NCBI RefSeq assembly: GCF_019061125.1
Contig: NZ_JAHQYI010000001.1
Coordinates: 496,001-560,000, forward strand
DNA from: Microbacterium sp. NC79
GTDB lineage: Bacteria > Actinomycetota > Actinomycetes > Actinomycetales > Microbacteriaceae
Reading direction: 5' to 3'
DNA: 64,000 nucleotides
Shown: positions 48,387-56,240 of the stretch, one piece after another
How the letters are laid out: each line of letters opens with the position of its first letter
Numbering within the stretch: the stretch's first letter is position 1
Position numbers and translations under genes: made by a program
The notes under the pieces: generated by a model
Database searches by the model: none
Seen by the model: the letters and a program-made list of their open reading frames with translations, nothing else
Told to the model about the DNA's origin: nothing

Positions 48387-49223
48387 TCACACGTACCCGA
48401 TGGTTCCGTTCTTCACGACAAGCCGATCCTCAACCCACACCTGAAACAGGATGGTGTCGGGGGAGATCCAGTACTCGGTTCGCAGGGCATCGCCCGGAAC
48501 CACGGGAGAGCTGAACTCGGCAGTCACTTCGCGCACCGCACGGGTATCGCCGTGGTGGAGCTGGAGTTGAGCGGCCGCGATGCCGAGGGTCGCGAGTCCG
48601 TGCAGAATCGGACGATCAAAGCCAACCTTGGCCGCGAGCGTCGGATCCGAATGCAGGGGGTTGCGGTCGCCGGTCAGGCGGTACAGCAGAGCCTGATCGG
48701 GGCGGGTCTCGTAGTTCAGGGTGCCGTGCGGCTGCTCGTGCGGTTGTTCCGGCGTCCGGGCGGGAGCCTCACCGCCGAAACCACCCTCGCCGCGGATGAG
48801 AGTGGTCGTGGTGACGGTCGCGAGCCCATCGTCGGTCTCCGCGTCATGAAGGGCCGTCTCCATCGCCACCACGGCGTGCTTGCCGGTGTCGCTGATCGAC
48901 GCGAGCGAACGCACGCCGTAACCGGCTCCCGAGCGGGGGAGTTCCCCGGCGAGACGCACCCTGGTTCCGACATGCAGAACCGAGCTCATCGGAAAATCGC
49001 CCGCACGCGCGAGAGATGGGCCGCCAACGCGCGCCGACAGGATGACAGCGAACAGCGGCAGCGTCGCGGGATCAACGCCAATGGAGTTTTCTGTCGTGAA
49101 CGCCAAGCCAGCATCGGTCGCACCAGCGCCGACGGCGACCGCGTACAGCATGGCGTCATCGGCCGTCCAGGTGAATGATCCGTCGCGAAACTGCTGACCA
49201 ATGTTGTGCAGGTGCATTGCCAT
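48387..49223 (-). CDS. MaoC-type (R)-specific enoyl-CoA hydratase
   Basis: The 278-residue protein has two hot-dog halves. The second contains the hydratase-2 catalytic signature YRLTGDRNPLHSDP followed by FDRPILHGL. It resembles the hydratase part of peroxisomal multifunctional enzyme type 2 and actinobacterial HsdB/ChsH3-like proteins. Those hydrate steroid or bile-acid side-chain enoyl-CoA. It is read divergently from the acyl-CoA dehydrogenase gene at 49419. It would supply the hydration step for the product of the fused dehydrogenase at 56240; that pairing is inferred from context. Confidence 0.82.
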   Translation of the reverse strand: MAMHLHNIGQQFRDGSFTWTADDAMLYAVAVGAGATDAGLAFTTENSIGVDPATLPLFAVILSARVGGPSLARAGDFPMSSVLHVGTRVRLAGELPRSGAGYGVRSLASISDTGKHAVVAMETALHDAETDDGLATVTTTTLIRGEGGFGGEAPARTPEQPHEQPHGTLNYETRPDQALLYRLTGDRNPLHSDPTLAAKVGFDRPILHGLATLGIAAAQLQLHHGDTRAVREVTAEFSSPVVPGDALRTEYWISPDTILFQVWVEDRLVVKNGTIGYV

Positions 49224-49323
49224 GCGGCGTCCTCCCTCATTGCGGCCCGGGCGTCACCGAGCGTCGTGACTCGATTGTGGCTGACCCAGACACGACCGCA
49301 CCGATTTGTGCCACGCAATGGGA

Positions 49324-49343
49324 GCACGCGTTGACGGGCGTGC
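49324..49343 (+). promoter_or_regulatory. inverted repeat in the divergent catabolic promoter region
   Basis: GCACGC and GCGTGC flank eight bases that include TTGACG (49331-49336), a -35-like hexamer. It could be an operator for a regulator of both directions. No recognised steroid-regulator (KstR-type) site was found. Confidence 0.3.
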
Positions 49344-49418
49344 AACGCTGAGGTTGCCTTGGCATCGGAGCCGTATGGCGACGGCCGCATATGGCTGCAC
49401 GATCAATGAGGATTACTG

Positions 49419-50579
49419 ATGCAACTGAGAGAGACTGAGGCGCAGACACAACTGCGTCAAGAGCTTCGAAGCTACTTCGCGTCACTGCTGCCCGACGACG
49501 AGCGTCGCCTGGCCGGTTCGCAGGGTGCCAGCGGCCCGCGCTTCCGCGAAATCGTGCGCATGCTCGGCCGTGACGGCTGGCTCGGCGTCGGCTGGCCGAC
49601 CGAATATGGCGGCCGCGGAATGAGCGACCACGAGCAGTTCATTTTCTACGATGAGGTGCAGCGCGCAGGCGTTCCGTTCCCGCTCGTGACCGTCAACACC
49701 GTCGGCCCGATGCTGATGAAGTTCGGCACGGAAGAGCAAAAGCAGAAGTACCTGCCCGGCATGCTCCGCGGTGAAATCATCTTCGCGATCGGCTACACCG
49801 AGCCGTCCGCAGGCACCGACCTCGCGGCCGTGTCAACGAAGGCCGTTGCCGACGGCGACAACTGGATCATCAATGGTTCCAAGGTATTCACGACCGGTGG
49901 CGACACCTCTGACTACGTGTGGCTCGCGTGCCGCACCGACCCAGACGTCCGCAAGCACGAAGGCATCAGCATCTTCATCGTGCCGTGCAGCGACCCCGGC
50001 TTCTCTGTCACCCCGATCAACACGGTGAGCGGGCTGAGCACGACGTCGACGTTCTACCAAGACATCGTCGCCACGAAGGCTGACCTGGTCGGCGAGCTCA
50101 ACGGCGGCTGGGGGCTCATCACGTCGCAGCTCAACCACGAGCGTCTCGCGCTTGCCGCGCTCGGTGGTCGCTCGATTCAGCTGTACGAAACGGCTCTTGC
50201 GCACGCGCAGGAGAACGGAACCATTGAGCAGCCGTGGGTGCGCCGGGAGTTTGCCCGACTGTACGCACGCTTGGAAGCGATGCGCCTGCTCAACTGGCAG
50301 CTCGTCGACGCGGTCGCGGAAGACCGACTCACCGGTGCGGCCGCTGGTGCCGCGAAGGTGTACGGAACCGAGACCCACATTGAAGTGCAGCGCACGCTGT
50401 CGCGCATCCTCGGGCCCGAGGCGACCATTCGTCCGAACGAGCCGTTCGATGTCATGCACGGCGAAGTCGAGCAGCTCTCGCGTCAGGGCATCGTCAACAC
50501 GTTCGGTGGCGGCGTCAACGACGTGTTGCGTGACATGGTGGCAACGGGCGTTCTCGGCCTGCCCCGCGGAAAGCGATAA
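49419..50579 (+). CDS. acyl-CoA dehydrogenase, ChsE2/FadE29-like
   Basis: This 386-residue protein has all acyl-CoA dehydrogenase elements: GWPTEYGGRGMS, YTEPSAGTDLAAVST, and a candidate catalytic Glu at 241 in NHERLALA. The length and these motifs match mycobacterial FadE29 (387 residues). FadE29 pairs with FadE28 in a heterotetramer that dehydrogenates a 3-carbon steroid side-chain CoA ester. A FadE28-like partner is two genes downstream. GAGGATT precedes the ATG. It is the first gene of a four-gene operon. The steroid substrate is inferred. Confidence 0.82.
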   Translation: MQLRETEAQTQLRQELRSYFASLLPDDERRLAGSQGASGPRFREIVRMLGRDGWLGVGWPTEYGGRGMSDHEQFIFYDEVQRAGVPFPLVTVNTVGPMLMKFGTEEQKQKYLPGMLRGEIIFAIGYTEPSAGTDLAAVSTKAVADGDNWIINGSKVFTTGGDTSDYVWLACRTDPDVRKHEGISIFIVPCSDPGFSVTPINTVSGLSTTSTFYQDIVATKADLVGELNGGWGLITSQLNHERLALAALGGRSIQLYETALAHAQENGTIEQPWVRREFARLYARLEAMRLLNWQLVDAVAEDRLTGAAAGAAKVYGTETHIEVQRTLSRILGPEATIRPNEPFDVMHGEVEQLSRQGIVNTFGGGVNDVLRDMVATGVLGLPRGKR

Positions 50580-50584
50580 CCGAC

Positions 50585-51196
50585 ATGACTGACGCAACCG
50601 CAACCACTGACGCCGCAACCGCGCACCTGCTCTCGTTTGTCGGCGCGACGCTCATCGACAACCGCCCCGGCGTTGACGAAGTGAACGTTCCGATGATCCG
50701 CCACTGGGTTGAGGCCATGAACATGCCGTCGGCCATCCACCTCGACGCTGAGGCTGCCGCGGCGACCGGCCGCGCAACGGTCGTCGCGCCGGCCGCCATG
50801 ACCCAGGCGTGGGTCATGCGCGGATACGCGGCAACGGTTGACCCCGCAAAGGCACCCGTCGACGGATTCGCCGACCTCATCGCCGCGCTCGACGCGTGCG
50901 GCTACACCTCGGTTGTCGCAACCGACTCAGACTTCACGTTTGAGCGCGAACTGGTTCCTGGCGACCGCGTGAGCTACACCGAAATCGTCGACTCCATCTC
51001 CGACGAAAAGACCACGGGCCTCGGCGTCGGACGCTTTGTCACGACCACCAAGACCTATCGTGACGCAGCCGGCGACGTCGTCGCCAGCCAAGTGTGGCGC
51101 ACCCTCCGCTTCCGCCCCAAGGCGAGCAGTGGTTCCGACTCTGGCACCGCAACCGATGGTTCCGCCCCCGCCTCGACCACGCCGAAAGAAGGCTGA
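50585..51196 (+). CDS. MaoC/FAS1-like dehydratase, ChsH2 N-domain-like
   Basis: The 203-residue protein contains VNVPMIRHWVEAMNMPSAIH, typical of the MaoC_dehydrat_N hot-dog domain found in the first half of ChsH2. ChsH2 of Mycobacterium (about 311 residues) carries a DUF35 domain after this fold. Here the chain instead ends in a Gly/Ser/Ala/Thr-rich tail, and the DUF35 part is a separate gene at 54637. It should pair with the hydratase at 52285 to hydrate the unsaturated product of the ChsE1/ChsE2-like dehydrogenase. Confidence 0.75.
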   Translation: MTDATATTDAATAHLLSFVGATLIDNRPGVDEVNVPMIRHWVEAMNMPSAIHLDAEAAAATGRATVVAPAAMTQAWVMRGYAATVDPAKAPVDGFADLIAALDACGYTSVVATDSDFTFERELVPGDRVSYTEIVDSISDEKTTGLGVGRFVTTTKTYRDAAGDVVASQVWRTLRFRPKASSGSDSGTATDGSAPASTTPKEG

Positions 51197-51199
51197 CTC

Positions 51200-52288
51200 A
51201 TGGATCACTTGATCGACGAAGATCTGAATGAACTCCGCCAGCTCGCCTGCCTGATCATGAAGTCGGCGACCACGCCTGCACGGCTGGTCACGCTCGAGTC
51301 GCGCGGCCAATCGCACGATGACGCCCTGTGGGCAGAGCTCGCGCAGTCGGGCGTCACGTCGGTCGCGCTGCCAGCCGAAGTCGGCGGCATGGGTTTTGAC
51401 CTCACCGCGATCGCCGTCGTGCTGCGCGAACAGGGCTACCACGTTGCGCCGCTGCCGCTGTGGACGAGCATGATCGCCCACCGCCGCCTCGCCGAGACCG
51501 ACCTCGACACGTTTATGCCGCTACTCGAAGCCGCCGCGACGGGCGATGTGCGCACCACGATCGCCCTCGAAGAGCGCGCGGGTGGCGACCTGTTCGCCCC
51601 GGCCGTGACGGCCGTTGCTGATGGCGCCGAGTGGACGCTGAGCGGAACCAAGATTGCGGTTCCGTACAGCGACACGGCGACACACGTGCTGGTTTCGGCC
51701 GCGACGGCGAACGGGCCCAGGGTGTTCTTGATCGACGCCGCCGCGGACGGTGTGACCTGGACGCACTCTGCTGTGACATCCCGAGGCAAGATCGGTCGCC
51801 TCGAGCTGACATCGGTTGCCGCCGTCGCGGTCGGCGCGGACGCTGAGCTCGCGACCCTCGTGCGGGAGTCGCGCATCGCGCTCGCCGCAGTGCTCGTTGG
51901 CATCGCCCGCGGTGCGCTCAAGCTTACGAGCGGATACGTCTCGGAGCGCGAGCAGTTTGGTCGGCCGATTGGCTCGTTCCAGTCGCTGCAGCACCAGTTG
52001 GCTGACGCGTCGATTGCGATCGACGCTGCCGAGCTCGTGCTCGCGCAGGCGCTGACGGAACCAGAAAACGAGTCGGCAGCCATCGTGGCGAGCTGGTGGG
52101 GTCGCACGTCGGCTGAAGACACCGTCTACCGTTGCCAGCACGTGCACGGCGGCATCGGCGTCGACGTGGACTACCCGATTCACCGCTTCTTCCTGTGGGG
52201 TCGCCAGTTCGCTCTCACGCTCGGCAACGTGGAGACAGATCTTGAGGCCCTCTCTGGCGAACTGATCCCGGGCGAGGTCGCAGCATGA
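51200..52288 (+). CDS. acyl-CoA dehydrogenase, ChsE1/FadE28-like
   Basis: The 362-residue protein has FAD-contact motifs SEREQFGRPIGSFQSLQH and HVHGGIGVDVDYPIHRFFLW, the latter strongly reminiscent of FadE28. Where the partner has the catalytic NHER, this chain reads RESRIALAA, so it may lack the base and act as the structural or FAD-binding subunit. That fits an alpha2-beta2 enzyme with the 49419 product. Its stop overlaps the next gene (ATGA). Confidence 0.8.
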   Translation: MDHLIDEDLNELRQLACLIMKSATTPARLVTLESRGQSHDDALWAELAQSGVTSVALPAEVGGMGFDLTAIAVVLREQGYHVAPLPLWTSMIAHRRLAETDLDTFMPLLEAAATGDVRTTIALEERAGGDLFAPAVTAVADGAEWTLSGTKIAVPYSDTATHVLVSAATANGPRVFLIDAAADGVTWTHSAVTSRGKIGRLELTSVAAVAVGADAELATLVRESRIALAAVLVGIARGALKLTSGYVSEREQFGRPIGSFQSLQHQLADASIAIDAAELVLAQALTEPENESAAIVASWWGRTSAEDTVYRCQHVHGGIGVDVDYPIHRFFLWGRQFALTLGNVETDLEALSGELIPGEVAA

Positions 52289-52686
52289 CCGCGCGTGCCG
52301 ATATCGTCGTCGGAGAACAGCTACCCGAACTCGTGGTTCCGCTGAGCCGCACGCTCATCGTCGCAACCGCCATTGCGAGCCGCGACTACCAAGACGTGCA
52401 CCACGACCCGGAACTCGCACGCGAGCGCGGGTCAGAAGACATCTTCATGAACATCCTGACGTCGAACGGCTTCGCCGAACGGTTCGTCCGCGAGTGGGCG
52501 GGGGAGGGCGCCGTGTTGCGCCGACTCGCGCTACGACTCGGTGCGCCGAACTATCCAGGCGACACCATGACGTGCACCGGGGCCGTGGTCAGTGTTTCGG
52601 ACGATGGGCTGTGCGAGGTATCCGTGCGCTGCGTCAACTCACGCGGCGTCCATGCTGCGGGAACTGCGGTCGTTCAGCTTCCTTAG
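52285..52686 (+). CDS. MaoC hydratase, ChsH1-like
   Basis: This single hot-dog protein of 133 residues has the catalytic region IASRDYQDVHHDPELARERG, with Asp and His in hydratase-2 positions. The FMNILTSNGF motif follows. Mycobacterial ChsH1 (about 129 residues) has the same size and position in the igr operon. It likely forms a heteromer with the 50585 product. It is the last gene of the operon; repeat-rich intergenic DNA follows. Confidence 0.8.
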   Translation: MTARADIVVGEQLPELVVPLSRTLIVATAIASRDYQDVHHDPELARERGSEDIFMNILTSNGFAERFVREWAGEGAVLRRLALRLGAPNYPGDTMTCTGAVVSVSDDGLCEVSVRCVNSRGVHAAGTAVVQLP

Positions 52687-52768
52687 GCCTGAGGGGCGGA
52701 TCGGCCTTCGTTCTTGGCTTCGTTTCTTGGCTTGGTTTCTGTGGCCGGGTTGCGCGGCTTCTCTTCTT

Positions 52769-52821
52769 GGCTTGGTTTCGTGGCTTGGTTTCGTGGCTTG
52801 GTTTCGCGGCTTGGGTTCTTG
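52769..52821 (+). repeat. four 13-bp tandem repeats (GGCTTGGTTTCGT type)
   Basis: Copies start at 52769, 52782, 52795 and 52808. More degenerate versions occur upstream to about 52710. The array begins soon after the ChsH1-like stop codon and is G/T-rich on the plus strand. Confidence 0.8.
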
Positions 52822-52870
52822 GCTGGGTTGCGGGGCTGGTTTTTTGGGGGCTGAGTTTCGACGGCGTCGC

Positions 52871-52950
52871 GGGGGATGGCTCCGGGAATATCTCCGGGCC
52901 GCCCTGCGGGCGGCCTGCCAGACCCGCCAATATTCCCTCCGCCATCCCCC
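52871..52950. repeat. 80-nt REP-like hairpin
   Basis: GGGGGATGGC...GGGAATAT on the left pairs with AATATTCCC...GCCATCCCCC on the right. An inner stem GCCGCCC-TGC-GGGCGGC sits inside. Its core resembles that of 53367-53398. It may terminate both the upstream operon and the facing SDR gene. Confidence 0.65.
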
Positions 52951-53000
52951 ACTCCTTCTTGGGTAGGGTGCCTTTCCGAGACGGTGGGGGTGGGGACGGG

Positions 53001-53096
53001 GTGACGCACCGTTGGCGGTTCGCGCAACGAGTGCGCCGATTGGATTGGGCGGGGAATGGGTGACGGGCCGTTGGCGCTTCGCGCAACGAGTGCGCC
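53001..53096 (+). repeat. two 37-bp direct repeats, 59 bp apart
   Basis: Copies at 53001-53037 and 53060-53096 read GTGACG..CCGTTGGCG.TTCGCG and continue CAACGAGTGCGCC. They differ at three positions. Confidence 0.7.
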
Positions 53097-53204
53097 CGGA
53101 TTTTGGGGCGTTATGCATCATGAAATGCGTTATGTCGCGTGAAATTGGGGGGAAACGGCCGTAGGTGGGGCGGCGGTGTTGCATAACGTCGTGGATGAGG
53201 GAGC

Positions 53205-53345
53205 GGAACCACGAGGTTGCGTGGCGCAGGTGCGCGGAGGCCGAGAGGTGCGGAACCACGGGGCTGCGTGGCGAAGGTGCGCGGGGGCCGAGAGGTGTGG
53301 AACCACGGGGTTGCGTGGCGAAGGTGCGCGGGGGCGATTGGGGTG
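53205..53345 (+). repeat. three 47-bp tandem repeats beginning GGAACCACG
   Basis: Units start at 53205, 53252 and 53299. Each contains GGAACCACG, TGCGTGGCG and AGGTGCGCGG. Open frames across them are by-products of the repeats. Confidence 0.8.
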
Positions 53346-53366
53346 CCGCTTGGGTCGCCGGCGGAT

Positions 53367-53398
53367 CCCTGCAGCCGCCCTGTGGGCGGGCTGCAGGG
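53367..53398. repeat. REP-like hairpin downstream of the SDR gene
   Basis: CCCTGCAGCCGCCC pairs with GGGCGGGCTGCAGGG (one bulge) around TGT. It shares the GCCGCCCTG(C/T)GGGCGG core with the hairpin at 52871-52950. It lies 64 bases after the stop of the reverse-strand dehydrogenase and may serve as its terminator. Confidence 0.65.
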
Positions 53399-53461
53399 GG
53401 CCAGTGTTACTCCGCTGTCCCGCTGGTTTGGGCGGGGGAGACGGGGCTGAGTTGGCTGTGG

Positions 53462-54370
53462 CTAGGGGTGGAGGCCGGCGGCGGACTCGAGGGCGGCGAG
53501 TTCGTCCGCGAGTGTGGGGCCGGGGGTGGGCTTGTAGGCGTCGATAGTGTCGGCCAGGGTGACGTCGTCGAAGGCCTCGCCGTCGGCGGTGAAGACGTGC
53601 TCGATCGCGGGGCGCGCAACAAGTGCCACCATCGAACCGTAAGCAACGAAGGTGCGTCCGGTGATGGACCCAGCACGGGGAGACGCGAGATACGCCACGA
53701 AACGGGCGACATGCGCCGGGTCGAGAGCATCAAAACCATCGGCTTCGGACTCGCCAAAAACACCAGCGGTCATTGCCGTGCGGGCACGCGGCGCGATCGC
53801 ATTCGCGGTGACGCCATACTTGCCAAGGCTGCGGGCCTCAGCGACGGTCAACGATACGATCGCGGCCTTCGCCGCAGCATAGTTGGGCTGGCCGGCGCTA
53901 CCGGTAAGCGCTGCTTCCGACGCCGTGTTGATGATGCGACCGTACGTCGCTTCACCCGTCGTCTTCGAAAGCTCACGCCAGTAGGCGCCAGCTGCACGGC
54001 CGAGCGCCGCGTGACCGCGAGCGTGCACGTTCAACACGTCATCCCACTGCTTCTGCGACATGGAGAACAACATGCCATCACGCGTGATGCCTGCGTTGTT
54101 CACGACAATGTCGAGACGACCAAACGTTGACACCGCCGTCTCAACAAGGGTGTCAGACAGATTCCAATCGCTGATGTCACCAGGGACCGCGACGGCGCGG
54201 CGGCCGAGCGCCACAATCTCAGCGACGGTCTCCGTCATGTCGCCAAGATCGGTGACCACAACGTCAGCGCCACGCTCAGCGAGCGCGACCGCTTCTGCAC
54301 GACCGAGACCTGCGGCAGCGCCCGTCACGATAGCAACGCGATCGGCGAGCGGAAGAGAAGACGTAGACAT
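53462..54370 (-). CDS. short-chain dehydrogenase, Hsd4A-like
   Basis: This 302-residue SDR has the NAD-binding TGAAAGLGRA, the NNAG motif and catalytic Ser, Tyr and Lys (INTASEAAL...YAAAK). A C-terminal extension of about 60 residues beyond the core matches 17-beta-HSD type 4/Hsd4A proteins. These oxidise 3-hydroxyacyl-CoA esters of steroid side chains. The start at 54370 follows AAAGGAGCTCC on its strand. It is divergent from the DUF35-Ltp2-like operon, with 266 bases between. Confidence 0.82.
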   Translation of the reverse strand: MSTSSLPLADRVAIVTGAAAGLGRAEAVALAERGADVVVTDLGDMTETVAEIVALGRRAVAVPGDISDWNLSDTLVETAVSTFGRLDIVVNNAGITRDGMLFSMSQKQWDDVLNVHARGHAALGRAAGAYWRELSKTTGEATYGRIINTASEAALTGSAGQPNYAAAKAAIVSLTVAEARSLGKYGVTANAIAPRARTAMTAGVFGESEADGFDALDPAHVARFVAYLASPRAGSITGRTFVAYGSMVALVARPAIEHVFTADGEAFDDVTLADTIDAYKPTPGPTLADELAALESAAGLHP

Positions 54371-54457
54371 GGAGCTCCTTTGCTTGTGACTACAAAATAA
54401 GAACTCCCGGGCGCGTGCGGGCATGAACTCCTACTCAGCGGCACCAACCGCGCACCC

Positions 54458-54516
54458 CAGCCGCTGGTTCCGCGCCGCTCAGCCACTGGTTCCGCGCCAC
54501 CAGCCGCTGGTTGCGG
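54458..54516 (+). repeat. three 21-22-bp repeats in the divergent promoter region
   Basis: CAGCC(G/A)CTGGTTCCGCG copies start at 54458, 54480 and 54501; the last has GGTTGCGG. They sit between the divergent SDR and DUF35 genes and could bind a regulator on one DNA face, or be neutral repeats. Confidence 0.6.
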
Positions 54517-54636
54517 CTGACAAGATTCCGCACTCAATAGTCCCGGTGGCCGAAACCGACCCGATTGCGCACCCCGCGCTGTGCTCTGCTGGACTCAGCC
54601 GCAGGACCGCGGCCTTCACAACGGTGTGGGAGAGAT

Positions 54637-55059
54637 ATGAACGCGCAAGCGACGGGCGTGCCAAAGCCCATCATCACGCAAGACAACTCGTTCTTCTTCG
54701 AGGCAGCGGCCGCGGGCCGACTCGAAGTGCAGCGATGCACGCAATGCTCTGAACTGCGTCACCCACCCGCACCGTGCTGCGCGTCATGCCAGTCATTCGA
54801 GTGGGACACCGTGACCTGCGCGATGCGCGGCACGCTGTACAGCTACACGATTGCGCACCGCCCGCAAGACTCGGCGTTCGAATACCCGCACGCGATCGCG
54901 CTTGTCGACCTCGAAGAGGGCGTCCGCATCGTCGCCGACGTCTTCGACAGCGACCACACCGCCCTCGTTGAGGGTGCGCCCATGGACATCGTCATCCGCG
55001 AGCACCCGCACGGAACCATGTTGCCGTCGGTTCGTATCGCCCAGGAGGTTGCAGAATGA
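54637..55059 (+). CDS. DUF35 / zinc-ribbon OB-fold protein, Ltp2 partner-like
   Basis: The 140-residue protein has a rubredoxin-like zinc ribbon (CTQC and, 14 residues on, CCASC) followed by an OB fold (GTLYSYTIAHRPQ). Such DUF35 proteins pair with thiolase-fold enzymes. In mycobacteria this domain is fused to the C-terminus of ChsH2 and activates the Ltp2 aldolase. Here it stands alone and overlaps the Ltp2-like gene by ATGA, which argues for a direct complex. The start at 54637 follows GGGAGAG. Confidence 0.85.
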   Translation: MNAQATGVPKPIITQDNSFFFEAAAAGRLEVQRCTQCSELRHPPAPCCASCQSFEWDTVTCAMRGTLYSYTIAHRPQDSAFEYPHAIALVDLEEGVRIVADVFDSDHTALVEGAPMDIVIREHPHGTMLPSVRIAQEVAE

Positions 55060-56240
55060 AATCGTTTAGTGGACAGGCAGCCGTCGTTGGTATCGGCGCC
55101 ACCGAATTCTCCAAAGACTCCGGACGCAGCGAATGGCGCCTCGCCGCCGAGTGCGTGAACCTCGCGCTGCAAGACGCAGGCCTCACCCCCAACGACGTCG
55201 ACGGCATGGTGCTGTTCACGATGGAGAACAACCCGGAGATTGCCGTGGCCCGCGCGCTCGGCATTCCGGAGCTCAAGTTCTTCAGCCGCATCCCGCACGG
55301 TGGTGGCGCGGCAGCCGCCCCCCTTCAGCAGGCAGCCATCGCGATCGCAACGGGTGTTGCTGAAGTCGTCGTCGTGTATCGCGCATTCAACGAGCGCTCC
55401 GGCCACCGCTTTGGTTCCGGCCCGCCCCCCTTCGCCTACGTGACAACCACCGACCAGGAATACCGCAACTGGATCAACCCCTACGGACTCCTCACCCCTG
55501 CCCAGCAGGAGGCGATGTTCGCCCGCCGCTACATGTGGCAATACGGTGCGACGAGCGAAGACTTCGGTCGTGTCTCGGTGCTGAGCCGCAAGCACGCGGC
55601 GACCAACCCGAAGGCGTGGTTCTACGAGCGTCCGATCACGCTTGATGACCACCAGAACTCCGCCATGATCGCCGACCCGCTGCGTCTGCTCGACTGCTGC
55701 CAGGAGAGCGACGGCGGCCAAGCCATCGTCGTCACGAGCGTTGAGCGCGCCCGCGACCTGGTTCCGAACCCCGCCGTCATCGTGGCCGCAGCGCAGGGCA
55801 TCGGCCCGCAGCAGATCTCGATGAGCAGCTACTCGCGTCGTGACATCGTCTCGATGCCCGAGGTCGAACTCGTTGCTCGTCAGCTGTGGCAGCAGGCAGG
55901 CATCACCCCGAACGACGTCGACGCCGCCATTCTGTACGACGCCTTCACGCCGATGGTGCTGTTGCAGCTCGAAGAGTATGGTTTCTGCGGCCGCGGCGAA
56001 GCGGCGGATTTCATCCGCGAAGGCAATCTCGAACTTGACGGAAGGCTGCCGGTCAACACACACGGCGGCCAGCTCGGCGAGGCCTACATTCACGGCGTTA
56101 ACGGCGTCGCTGAGGGCGTGCGCCTGATCCGTGGCACGAGCGTCAACCAGCCGAACAAGCGCGTCGAGAATGTGCTCGTCACCGGCGGCACCGCCGTGCC
56201 TCACTCGGCACTCGTGTTGCGCACCGACGGAATCTCGTAA
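55056..56240 (+). CDS. thiolase-fold lipid-transfer protein, Ltp2-like aldolase
   Basis: The 394-residue protein has the SCP-x-type thiolase fold (AAVVGIGATEFSKDSGRS and NTHGGQLGEAYIHGVNGV). At the usual nucleophile site it reads RIPHGGGAAAAP, without the cysteine of true thiolases, as in Ltp2. Ltp2 is a retro-aldolase that releases propionyl-CoA from the steroid nucleus. Size is close to mycobacterial Ltp2 (386). It overlaps the DUF35 gene upstream and the fused dehydrogenase downstream. The steroid role is inferred from family and neighbours. Confidence 0.83.
   Translation: MKSFSGQAAVVGIGATEFSKDSGRSEWRLAAECVNLALQDAGLTPNDVDGMVLFTMENNPEIAVARALGIPELKFFSRIPHGGGAAAAPLQQAAIAIATGVAEVVVVYRAFNERSGHRFGSGPPPFAYVTTTDQEYRNWINPYGLLTPAQQEAMFARRYMWQYGATSEDFGRVSVLSRKHAATNPKAWFYERPITLDDHQNSAMIADPLRLLDCCQESDGGQAIVVTSVERARDLVPNPAVIVAAAQGIGPQQISMSSYSRRDIVSMPEVELVARQLWQQAGITPNDVDAAILYDAFTPMVLLQLEEYGFCGRGEAADFIREGNLELDGRLPVNTHGGQLGEAYIHGVNGVAEGVRLIRGTSVNQPNKRVENVLVTGGTAVPHSALVLRTDGIS

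Noticed and set aside
49224..49418. KstR- or KstR2-type operator in the divergent catabolic promoter.
   Set aside because: No sequence close to the published TnnAACnnGTTnnA-type pattern was seen; only an unrelated GCACGC/GCGTGC inverted repeat is present.
53165..54130. A 321-codon forward frame overlapping the SDR gene.
   Set aside because: It is made of the 47-bp repeats and then the antisense of a clear dehydrogenase, with no family similarity.
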